Shown one piece after another: positions 8,473 to 16,937 of a stretch of DNA of 64,000 nucleotides (position 1 is the first letter of the stretch; the number at the start of each line of letters is the position of its first letter). The position numbers and the translations under genes are program-made. Source of the stretch: Bacteroidetes bacterium UBA2475 (lineage in GTDB: Bacteria > Bacteroidota > Bacteroidia > B-17B0 > Aurantibacillaceae); NCBI GenBank assembly GCA_002342065.1, contig DDPF01000012.1, positions 682,001 through 746,000 on the forward strand. The letters are read 5' to 3'. Below the pieces are notes generated by a model. That model had not been told where the DNA came from and made no database searches. It was given only the letters and a program-made list of their open reading frames with translations.

Positions 8473-11340
8473 TTATTCCTTAATAACTTTAAATGTTTTT
8501 GAATTTCCAGTATGATTTATAATAAAGTAGTAGATTCCTGCACTCAATCCTTGCATTTTTATTGTATTTTCGCCTTCTTTCAACTCATTTTGTATAATAG
8601 TCTGCCCAAGAATGTTTGTTATTACAAGTTTAGTCGCTCCGTTTTGAATATTGACTTGTATATGATCACTTGTAGGATTTGGATAAATGAATATATCAGA
8701 AGCGTTAATAACTTCTTTATTTATTAAACCTGTACATGCGCTTACACTTTGCGTAATTATTGCCGCACTCTGGCATCCATTAACATCTAATCCTATTACC
8801 GTATAAGTACTGGTTGCTGTAGGAGAAATTGCGATTGATGTAGAATTAGGGCCAGTACTCCATGTATAAGTATTTGCTCCGTTAGCCGTTAAAGTTGTGG
8901 TTTGTCCAATACAAATTAAACTTGAGTTTGAAACAATAGATATAATTGGTAGCGCGTTAACAGTAAGTGTAATTGGAGTTCGAGTTACACTTGCTGCGCA
9001 GGTTTGTGATTCTGCATAAATTGTATAAACTCCAGCAGTTAAAGTAGGGGTCAAGTATGAAGTTCCGGAAGATAAACTCACCCCACCGGTAGGACTAGAA
9101 TACCAACTGATAGTTCCTGTGCCTGTAACTGATAAAGTGGTTGTGCCATAACTCGCACAAACGGTTAAATTATTAACTGGAGTTACATCTAGAGGAGATG
9201 CTGGAGCATTACATTCAAAAAGTTGAGCGAAAAACGCATCGTTTGGGGCCCCTCCGTACGTTGCTTGATGACTGCCAACGGATGCTATATTTGTACCGGT
9301 TGGTGTAGTTGTTAATCCACCAAAATGCAAGCCGTTAGTGTTGACACAAGCGGTATAACCATAGTCAGAGCCAGCGCCGCCATAATAAGTGCCCCATTGC
9401 CTTATACCACTTGAATTAAATTTTACTGCCATTAACTCATCAGAAAGTCCTGTTTGAATTGCTTGATAAGAACCCACAGTAGATATTCCATTACTTGAAT
9501 TTGTATTACCAACTAAGTACACATCCGAATTAACATCTTTAACACACGCATATCCTCTATCGTCAGAAGCACCGCCATAATAAGTACCCCAATGCCTCAC
9601 CCCACTTGCAGTAAATCTTGCTAAAAACCCATCAAATGATCCTCCTCCAAAACCAGTTTGATGACTCCCCGCAGAAGCAATTAAGGTAGAAGTTGGAGAA
9701 CTGGTTACACCTGCTATATAGACATGAAAATTTACTGCATCAACCGCGCATGAGTGTGCTGCCTCATAACCCACAGAACCATAAAATGTAGCCCATTGGC
9801 GCACACCCGATAAATTGAACTTAACTAAAAACCCGTCTGTACCTCCCGAATTATTTGGTTGATGGCTTCCGCCGGTGGCTATAACAGTTCCGCTAGAATT
9901 AGATTCGCCACAAACATAAATGTTGTGAGTATTATCGGTTGCACAAGAATAAGCAAGTTCTGAGCCACCTGTTCCTCCATAATAAGTACCCCAAATGCGA
10001 ACCGTGCCTGCATTATTAAACTTCACTACAAATGCATCAAAACTGCCCCCAATAGTTTGTTGATGTGAACCCGCTGTTGCTATGCTCGTTCCTGTACTAG
10101 AAATTGTATTGCCACACATAATAATGTTTCCAATCAAATCTGTTGCACATCCAAGTCCTCTATCATTTCCAGTCCCTCCATAATACGTTGCCCATTGACG
10201 AACACCTGCGGCATTAAATTTTACAATAAATGCATCTTCACCTCCAGCAATAGTTACCTGATGAGCGCCAGCTGTTGCAATTCCAATTGTACTTGATGTG
10301 TAGCCTACCATGAAAATATCGGTAGTAGAAAATGTTGCACAACCTCTTCCTTCAGTTCCACTAGCTGCACCATAATAGGTACCCCATTGTCTTACTCCTG
10401 CCGAATTAAACTTGGTTAAAATTGCATTTGTTGGGCCACCCACAACATTTGTTTGATGCGCCCCTACGGTTGCTAAGACATTACTGCTCGATGAGTATCC
10501 CGTTACATAAACATCTCCGCTGCTATTAGTAGAACTCCCGTAAATATATTCTATTCCAGAACCACCATAATATGTTCCCCAGTTTCTAATCACAGGATCA
10601 ATAATTAATGGTAAAGAATGATCGTATTCGTTAATATTAAAACTCAAAATATTGTTATTTAATCGCCAACTTGATTCAATTAACTTGTTTCCTTGAAACG
10701 TTTTTGGGGCTTTTTCAATAATTTCTCCAAAAGGGGTCTTAATAATTAATTCTCCTAAACTATTTATTGATAGTTTTTTGGCTCCATTAATTTCAAATTG
10801 AATCTTAGTATAATCGGCAAAAGGCCTAACAATAAAGTCATATTCTAATTGCCCATTTTTTTCGTACCATTTTAAATCAATCCCTGAATATAAATTACTG
10901 TAAGTGATGGTTTTATAACTCTTTACATTTAACGCGCCATTTAGGCATTGTTGTAAATAATAATTATCATACCCTCTCATTGATTCACCCTTTTCTACAA
11001 CAGCATTTTTATTTGCGTTTATCCAATTAATATCTACTCTGTAAATACTTATTAAATCAGGGGCTTTTCCAGTTTCTTTTGTTTTTTCATCCGTGAATTC
11101 TTTCCAGGATTGAACTTGACTTAATTGATAACTAATACCAGATTGGGTTAAGTGAAAATTTAAACCATTAGCATTTCCGCTAAAAAGCACATCTGGTCGT
11201 GGGTTGTAATTTTGATCGCAAACCTGACCTTTGTTTTCTTTGAAATTTACACTTTGCTTTCCATTTGAATTTTGTGAATTTACTGTAACCACAGTAAAAA
11301 TTGGAATCGCAACCATTAATTTTGTAAATAATTTTTTCAT
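8473..11340 (-). CDS. SBBP beta-propeller / Ig-like T9SS cargo protein (copy 2)
   Basis: Secreted protein of 955 residues, paralogous to 218-3685. Order: signal peptide (about 1-22), DUF7948-type region with FKENKGQVCDQ and LPLIIDPV, seven SBBP repeats marked by R-x-W-G/A-T-Y/F-Y, then an Ig-like unit with ISWYSSPTGG, a second Ig-like unit with the Y-T-W-S-T-G pattern, and a type A T9SS sorting domain with YPNPTSDHIQV and LSAGIYYFII near the end. The main difference from copy 1 is two Ig-like units instead of five, so the length change lies in the C-terminal stalk. It follows its own LytTR regulator by 139 bases. Function on the surface is unknown. Confidence 0.85.
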   Translation of the reverse strand: MKKLFTKLMVAIPIFTVVTVNSQNSNGKQSVNFKENKGQVCDQNYNPRPDVLFSGNANGLNFHLTQSGISYQLSQVQSWKEFTDEKTKETGKAPDLISIYRVDINWINANKNAVVEKGESMRGYDNYYLQQCLNGALNVKSYKTITYSNLYSGIDLKWYEKNGQLEYDFIVRPFADYTKIQFEINGAKKLSINSLGELIIKTPFGEIIEKAPKTFQGNKLIESSWRLNNNILSFNINEYDHSLPLIIDPVIRNWGTYYGGSGIEYIYGSSTNSSGDVYVTGYSSSSNVLATVGAHQTNVVGGPTNAILTKFNSAGVRQWGTYYGAASGTEGRGCATFSTTDIFMVGYTSSTIGIATAGAHQVTIAGGEDAFIVKFNAAGVRQWATYYGGTGNDRGLGCATDLIGNIIMCGNTISSTGTSIATAGSHQQTIGGSFDAFVVKFNNAGTVRIWGTYYGGTGGSELAYSCATDNTHNIYVCGESNSSGTVIATGGSHQPNNSGGTDGFLVKFNLSGVRQWATFYGSVGYEAAHSCAVDAVNFHVYIAGVTSSPTSTLIASAGSHQTGFGGGSFDGFLARFTASGVRHWGTYYGGASDDRGYACVKDVNSDVYLVGNTNSSNGISTVGSYQAIQTGLSDELMAVKFNSSGIRQWGTYYGGAGSDYGYTACVNTNGLHFGGLTTTPTGTNIASVGSHQATYGGAPNDAFFAQLFECNAPASPLDVTPVNNLTVCASYGTTTLSVTGTGTISWYSSPTGGVSLSSGTSYLTPTLTAGVYTIYAESQTCAASVTRTPITLTVNALPIISIVSNSSLICIGQTTTLTANGANTYTWSTGPNSTSIAISPTATSTYTVIGLDVNGCQSAAIITQSVSACTGLINKEVINASDIFIYPNPTSDHIQVNIQNGATKLVITNILGQTIIQNELKEGENTIKMQGLSAGIYYFIINHTGNSKTFKVIKE

Positions 11341-11354
11341 AAGATATAGATTTA
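11320..11354 (-). repeat. 35-base leader/start segment identical to that at 3665-3699
   Basis: Counterpart of the leader of SBBP copy 1. The identity runs through the untranslated leader and the first seven codons and is bordered upstream by a GATGTA shared by both copies. Divergence further upstream argues that the retained segment may be functional, for example for translation initiation. Confidence 0.7.
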
Positions 11355-11479
11355 ACTACATCAAAACTACTCTACAATAGATTAATGAATGAAAAAGATT
11401 GTTAATTGCCTAGAGAAAATTTTTATCTGATGGCTTTAGATTGTTAAGTGATTCTTTAAAAAGTAATAAATTATTAGCC

Positions 11480-12226
11480 CTACATACTACCTAAAAACAC
11501 TAATATTTGTTCTCGTTTGCGTTGAGAGACAGGTACTTCATGATTGTTTTCTAAAACCAAAACGCCGCCATTTGCTTTATCAAATCGTTTAATTTTATGA
11601 ATATTAACAAGGTATGAATGGTGTGTGCGAATAAATCCATAGTTTTCTAAAAGCTCATCGTATTCTTTTAAACCTTTTGAGATAATAATTTTTTGATTTG
11701 AATTTAAATAAAACTCAGTATAAGAACCTTCGGCTTTACACATGATGATATCAGAAACATTTAAAAAATACAACGATTCGCTGTCTTTTAAAACTATTTT
11801 TTTTGCATCGTTTTTAATGGTGCTAAAACTTTCTTTTAGTATTGCAAGCTGCTGCTTTAAATCTCTATTTAATAAACTAGATTTTGCTTTTTGTACAGCA
11901 CTATGTAATTCCTGAACACCAATAGGTTTTTGAATAAAATCGATTGCGCTAAATTTAAAGGCATCAATAGCGTATTTATTATGCGCTGTTATAAACACTA
12001 CTTCAAAATTATAATTTCCAATTTTTGAAAGTAAATCCATCCCTGTACCTTCATCTAATTCCACATCTAAAAAAACTAAATCAGGCTTGTTTTTTGCAAT
12101 TACATCAATACCACTTTTAATACTATTTGCCGTGGCCAATTCGTTAATTTCAGGGCAAAATTTCAGAATCATTAACTTTAAACCGTCAATAATTTCAGAA
12201 TCATTATCAATTATTACAACTTTCAA
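11480..12226 (-). CDS. LytTR-family response regulator (module 2)
   Basis: Regulator of 248 residues, same length as its paralogue at 3843-4589. Receiver phospho-acceptor Asp is residue 54 (VFLDVELDEG), the conserved Lys lies in FIQKPIG, and the LytTR domain carries FLNVSDIIMCKAEGSYTEF and IRTHHSYLVNI. The start codon is TTG (12224-12226), and the upstream kinase ends in the overlapping TTGA, which supports this start and implies translational coupling. It probably controls a small set of genes; the SBBP copy 2 gene directly downstream is the natural candidate, by position only. Confidence 0.9.
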   Translation of the reverse strand: MKVVIIDNDSEIIDGLKLMILKFCPEINELATANSIKSGIDVIAKNKPDLVFLDVELDEGTGMDLLSKIGNYNFEVVFITAHNKYAIDAFKFSAIDFIQKPIGVQELHSAVQKAKSSLLNRDLKQQLAILKESFSTIKNDAKKIVLKDSESLYFLNVSDIIMCKAEGSYTEFYLNSNQKIIISKGLKEYDELLENYGFIRTHHSYLVNIHKIKRFDKANGGVLVLENNHEVPVSQRKREQILVFLGSM

Positions 12227-14139
12227 CTTCTATAAATTAAGGGTAAAACAATTATTGTTTGTATACCTACACCAATTGCCGGTTTACTTATTGTAAATTT
12301 AGCATTTGTTTTGGTTTGGTTATTTAATAAAAGTAACCGGTCCCTAACTATTTGGGTAGCCCTTGAGGGATAGCCTTTGTGCGATTCCTTCTCTCTAAAT
12401 CCAACACCATTATCTACTATCATTATTTCAAGATTTTCTCCCAAAATATTAAATACAATATTTATTATACCACCTTCTGCAATTTCAGAAAAACCATGTT
12501 CAATGGCGTTCTCAATAAAAGGTTGTAAAATCATAGCGGGGATTAATACTTCTGGTAGCTCTATTTTTTCATCAATTTGAAAATGATATTCAAATTTCCC
12601 TGCAGATCTTAATTTCTGTAAGTCAAGATAATTCGTAAGAAAATTAATCTCTTTTTCTAAAGTATTTAATTCATTATATGAACTTTCCAAAGATTCTCGC
12701 ATAATATTCGCAAATCGGTGTATGTCCTCTGCAATCTCTTCTTGTTTTTTGCCTTTTAAGACTAACGATTGAAGTGAACTTAATGCATTAAAAAAGAAAT
12801 GAGGGTCCATTCTTGCTCTATTTAAGCGTAATTCGGTTTCTAATATTTTAAATTTATTTTTAAAAATAGATTGTCGGTAAAAAAACACGATTATAACAAT
12901 CATCAAAATGGTAAGCCCAACAAACGCAAATAAAAATCGAATATTTAAGGCGTCGAATTCAGCTTGCTGATTTAGTTTAGTGATTTTAGCCTCCTTTATT
13001 TCGTTTTGATATTTACTTTCTAATTCATTTAGGATTTTGTTTTTTTCTAAATTTAAAATTTTCTCTTTTTGTTCCAAAAGTTTTTCAAGAGCTGCCAAAG
13101 CCTTTGATTTATCTCCCATCTTTTTATACAAAGAGTATTGTAACTCTGCTATGTCAAATTGGTTTTCCATAGCTTTAGTATTAGATTTTAATTCACAAGA
13201 ATCAAGATACAGCTTGGCGTTTTTTAAATCTCCTAATGCAATAAAAGCATAGCTCATAATTATTTGAAAATCTAAAATATTTTCATCAGGCATTGACTGT
13301 CTATACTCTAAGCCTTTCTTAGCAAACACAATGCATTTTTGGTGATTTTTTATACTATTAAAGTAGCTACATTTTATAAAATAAACTCCAGCTAATCCAA
13401 TGTTAACATTATTTTTTTTCGAGATTGATAAACAAGAATCAGCAAGCCGTAATGCTTTCATCATTAACAAACTATCTTTTCTTTTTTTTGCAATGGGTAA
13501 ATATCGATCCCCGGCTTGCGAATAAATATGAATAATTGTTCGTACATCCTTTTTCGAATTTAATTTTGGAATAAGAGAAAGAGATTTATCAATAAACATC
13601 AACGATTTAGCTTCTTGTTCCTGAACCCAAAATATCCTTGCAATATTTATATAAGTGTATGCTAATCTATTATAATCATGTAATTGTTCGTATTCCTTAG
13701 CGGTACTTATAAAATAAAAAATAGATTTATCATATTCATTTTTATTCGCATAGAAATATCCAAGAGCATTATTCGCATCAATAACTCCTTTTAGGTATTT
13801 TTCGCTCTTTGCAATCTCTATTGCTTCTTCAAATTCTTTTTTTGCCAAATAGTATTTTTGAATTTGAACATAAGCATCGCCGATATTAAGTTTTGAATTA
13901 ATGATTCTTGAAACGGAATGAATTTTTTTGGCTATTTTTAAAGCTAAGGTTTCATATTTTAAAGCAGAATCAATTTGACGAACATCATGTAGATAGTGCA
14001 TAGCAATTAAATGAAATGTATTACCTTGAATGGAATCTTTTTGTTGATTAACACAAATCTTTAAACTATCTATATTTAAAGAAGCAAAAGAAAAGGAGTT
14101 GGAAAAAAAAATAAAAAATAAAAAATAAAAATTTCTCAT
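12223..14139 (-). CDS. TPR sensor histidine kinase, LytS/YehU type (module 2)
   Basis: Kinase of 638 residues with signal peptide (about 1-20), TPR-rich sensor region (about 30-365), one transmembrane helix (about 400-422, FAFVGLTILMIVIIVFFY), His_kinase motif RMDPHFFFNALSS with His at residue 447, N-box FIENAIEHGF and G1 motif VDNGVGF. It is clearly paralogous to the kinase at 4589-6514, with the catalytic half much more similar than the TPR half. That is what one expects if the two sensors read different signals. It overlaps its regulator by four bases (TTGA). Confidence 0.92.
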   Translation of the reverse strand: MRNFYFLFFIFFSNSFSFASLNIDSLKICVNQQKDSIQGNTFHLIAMHYLHDVRQIDSALKYETLALKIAKKIHSVSRIINSKLNIGDAYVQIQKYYLAKKEFEEAIEIAKSEKYLKGVIDANNALGYFYANKNEYDKSIFYFISTAKEYEQLHDYNRLAYTYINIARIFWVQEQEAKSLMFIDKSLSLIPKLNSKKDVRTIIHIYSQAGDRYLPIAKKRKDSLLMMKALRLADSCLSISKKNNVNIGLAGVYFIKCSYFNSIKNHQKCIVFAKKGLEYRQSMPDENILDFQIIMSYAFIALGDLKNAKLYLDSCELKSNTKAMENQFDIAELQYSLYKKMGDKSKALAALEKLLEQKEKILNLEKNKILNELESKYQNEIKEAKITKLNQQAEFDALNIRFLFAFVGLTILMIVIIVFFYRQSIFKNKFKILETELRLNRARMDPHFFFNALSSLQSLVLKGKKQEEIAEDIHRFANIMRESLESSYNELNTLEKEINFLTNYLDLQKLRSAGKFEYHFQIDEKIELPEVLIPAMILQPFIENAIEHGFSEIAEGGIINIVFNILGENLEIMIVDNGVGFREKESHKGYPSRATQIVRDRLLLLNNQTKTNAKFTISKPAIGVGIQTIIVLPLIYRS

Positions 14140-14783
14140 ACAAATTAGCTCATTAACAGTTTTTGATTAACAATAACTGAGGTTGATTTTGCAAATGAAT
14201 AAAATTATATGCTCCTACCTTTAACATGTTTAAAATCAAATATACATATAAAATAACTTTAATGCGATTAGGCTAAAAAAGAAGAGCAGATTCCAGTCGC
14301 TATGTAACCTACTTTTATCATCAATTTGTGGGGTTAATTTTTTTAATAAACTTATCGCTGAATCAAAATTATTTTTTTGCTCATACGCAATCCCTTTGTA
14401 CATTGCACCGTTTAAAATTCCCGCCGTGTAATTTAATTTCCTTGATAGCTCTTCCGTCTTTTGAGCATAAAAAAACAGAATCCGGGTTACCCTATTTTTT
14501 CAGCGTCAAGTCGGGCTATTTTTAAGTACTGATCCACTTGGCGTTGACCGTCAAGATTTTTTAGTCCTAACTTTAATTCATTTAGCTCTTGAGGTTATAA
14601 ATTAAATAAACTTAAAAATGCAAAGAGAATTAAAATGCAATATTTTTTAAACTTAAATACATTTTTTGGGAATAAATTTTTTTACAAAATACCTTTAAAA
14701 TATAAAAAAAGTTCAATAAGTTATAACTAGCTAAAATTTTTAGCGATGAATCTTCCAATTAAAAAATTGTAACTGTTTTTTTC
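14140..14783. other. Intergenic gap containing only the TPR remnant
   Basis: The 644 bases between the module 2 kinase and the mutS2 stop hold the pseudogene fragment at 14236-14596. The rest (14600-14783) is very AT-rich, with no open frame of coding character and no RNA gene that I can recognise. Confidence 0.6.
14236..14596 (-). pseudogene. Frameshifted remnant of a TPR kinase-type gene
   Basis: On the minus strand three frames join into one TPR-like protein segment. From 14596 the first frame gives LNELKLGLKNLDGQRQVDQY and continues to DAEKIG before a TAA at 14487-14489. One frame over gives GNPDSV, and after a T run a further shift gives FYAQKTEELSRKLNYTAGIL, then YEQKNNFDSAISLLKKL. The pattern matches the TPR sensor halves of the two intact kinases. 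Two frameshifts, no start codon in place and no catalytic domain show it is dead. It lies directly upstream of the module 2 kinase, which fits decay of a third tandem copy. Confidence 0.6.
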
Positions 14784-16859
14784 TCAACTCTCCGCCAAAA
14801 CCAAATTTTCCATCCCAACAGTCATTTTCATTAAGCCGAATTTAATAAACACTTTTTCGTTCTTTATCTCTTCCACAATTCCAATTTCGGTACCGCTTAA
14901 TATTTTTACTTTGCTGCCAATTTTTAGTTTGGGTTTTATATTAGCAATCTTCTTTTCAGAGAAATTATCAAGTTTTTTCCGTTTCCTTAATTCGATTTGC
15001 TTTTTGGTTTCTGCTGTAATTCCATCAATAAAACGTTTGATGACCATTTTGCGATCACCCTTGTTATTCCAGTCATCCATCAACCGCAAATACTTTTGGC
15101 CATAATCGGCCAAACGTGCTAATTCAATTTTACGTTCACGTTCACGTTCTATTTTTTCCTGCCAGGTCTCAAACAACACATGATACTTTTCTTTGGCCAT
15201 CTTTTTTAAGAATTCTTCATGTTCAGCTTTCTCTATTTGTTCATCCAGTTTTGTTTTTTGAGTTTGGACTTCTGCCAGCAGGCGATTAAATTTTAATTTA
15301 TCCTTATCAACTTTTTGTTTAGCACGTTCAATAATATATTTTGGGAAACCAACCCGCTCAGCAACTTCAAAAGTGTAGCTGCTTCCCGGCTCGCCAATAC
15401 TTAAAATATATTTTGGTTCTAAATGGTCAATATCAAATAACATACAGCCATTAAAAGTACCTTCTAATTTTTCGGCCAATAATTTTACATTACTAAAATG
15501 CGAGGTAATAACGCCTTTCGTTTTTGAATTCTCAATACTTTCTAAAACAGCTTCTGCAATAGCACTCCCTAGCTCAGGATCGGTGCCGCTACCAAACTCA
15601 TCCATTAAAACCAATGTACTTTCGTTTATTTCATTTAAGATAGAGGTCATTGATTTTAATTTTGCGCTATAGGTGCTTAATTCATTTTCTATACTTTGTG
15701 TATCGCCAATATCAATTAGTATCTTATCAAAAAAACAATACTGACTATTCTCTTTTACGGGAATAAGCAAACCGCTTTGTAACATCATTTGCAAAATGCC
15801 AATAGTTTTTAAGGCAATGGTCTTGCCGCCGGCGTTTGGACCACTTATTACGAGGACCCTGTTCTCCGCATTCAGTTCAACAGTAAGTGGAATAGTTTTT
15901 CTGCCGCTTTTTTTATTCTGCAAAAACAATAAAGGATGATACGCGGAGATGATATGAAGATCGAAACCTTCTTTTATCTCCGGCAAGGTTGCGTTAAGGT
16001 CAACTGCAAAAAGAGCTTTTGCTTTTAAAAAATCTACAAAACCTAAAATTTGAAATCCTTTTTTTAATTCGGGAACGTATGGTTTTATCAAAGCGCAAAG
16101 TTCGCGCAAGATCCTGTTCACTTCACGCCGTTCGTCTATCTCTAATTCAGCTACCTCGTTATTAACAGAAATGGTAACACCCGGTTCAATAAAAATTGTT
16201 TTACCACTTTCGCTTTTACTGTGTACAAAACCCGAAACTTCAGATTTGTGTTCTACCAAAACAGCCAAAGTACGTCGGCCGTTAAAAAAACCCTCTTCGT
16301 TCTCACGCAAATAACCTAGCTTACGCAGATCATTAACATGATTGTAAAAACGTTTATCGCTCTCGCGTCTTTTTTCAATGATCTGTTTTCGTATTCTATT
16401 AAGTTCGCTTGATGCAGTATTCTTTACCTGGGCTTCAGCATCAATAATGCGGCTAATTTCATCTACCACAATTTCGCAAACATTTACATCGGCCGATAAT
16501 TCATATAGATACGGCTGCGTAGTTTTTTTACCTTTTAAAAAACGAATGAGTGTATTTATTACTTCTGTTGTTTTTAAAACTCTTAACAAAGGTGCTTCAC
16601 TCAGAAGGGAACCCTCTAAATTCAATATGGTCAATTCTTCTATAACATCCTCATGCTCAACTCCAGGGAAATAACCATTTGCGGCCAGTAAAACTTTAAT
16701 TTCGTTTATTTGGTTTAGCTCAACGATCATTTCCTTAGAGTAAATTCCGGGCGAAATTCCATCGGCCAACAATTTTGCCTGCCTGCCGCAGCATTTTTGT
16801 TTTACAAGCTCTTTTATTTTATCGAACTGAAGTAACTCTGTATTTTTCTGATCTACCAT
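14784..16859 (-). CDS. MutS2-family ATPase lacking the Smr domain
   Basis: MutS-like ATPase of 691 residues. The core/lever region (about 1-330) contains the MutS2-type FFNGRRTLAVLVEHKSEVSG and FIEPGVTISVNNE. The ATPase has Walker A GPNAGGKT at 340-347 and Walker B LVLMDEFGSGTDP (Asp420, Glu421), followed by ITSHFSNVKLLAE. A long charged helix (about 500-640) and a KOW-like end (GSKVKILSGTEIGIVEEI) finish the protein. Full MutS2 proteins are usually near 780 residues and end in an Smr endonuclease domain, which is absent here; the stop follows the KOW-like part directly. MutS2 proteins act in recombination suppression or ribosome rescue, so this short form may bind without cleaving. It is divergent from the TPR-SpoIIE gene. 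Confidence 0.88.
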   Translation of the reverse strand: MVDQKNTELLQFDKIKELVKQKCCGRQAKLLADGISPGIYSKEMIVELNQINEIKVLLAANGYFPGVEHEDVIEELTILNLEGSLLSEAPLLRVLKTTEVINTLIRFLKGKKTTQPYLYELSADVNVCEIVVDEISRIIDAEAQVKNTASSELNRIRKQIIEKRRESDKRFYNHVNDLRKLGYLRENEEGFFNGRRTLAVLVEHKSEVSGFVHSKSESGKTIFIEPGVTISVNNEVAELEIDERREVNRILRELCALIKPYVPELKKGFQILGFVDFLKAKALFAVDLNATLPEIKEGFDLHIISAYHPLLFLQNKKSGRKTIPLTVELNAENRVLVISGPNAGGKTIALKTIGILQMMLQSGLLIPVKENSQYCFFDKILIDIGDTQSIENELSTYSAKLKSMTSILNEINESTLVLMDEFGSGTDPELGSAIAEAVLESIENSKTKGVITSHFSNVKLLAEKLEGTFNGCMLFDIDHLEPKYILSIGEPGSSYTFEVAERVGFPKYIIERAKQKVDKDKLKFNRLLAEVQTQKTKLDEQIEKAEHEEFLKKMAKEKYHVLFETWQEKIERERERKIELARLADYGQKYLRLMDDWNNKGDRKMVIKRFIDGITAETKKQIELRKRKKLDNFSEKKIANIKPKLKIGSKVKILSGTEIGIVEEIKNEKVFIKFGLMKMTVGMENLVLAES

Positions 16860-16937
16860 TCTTTATATTAATAACGCAAAAGTTACTTTGTTGTTTTGAT
16901 TCTTTGCGTTTTTTTGACTAGTTTTAGCTAAACTCTT

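Noticed and set aside
14328..14525. Plus-strand open frame antisense to the TPR pseudogene
   Set aside because: The coding signal is on the minus strand, where it gives recognisable TPR sequence.
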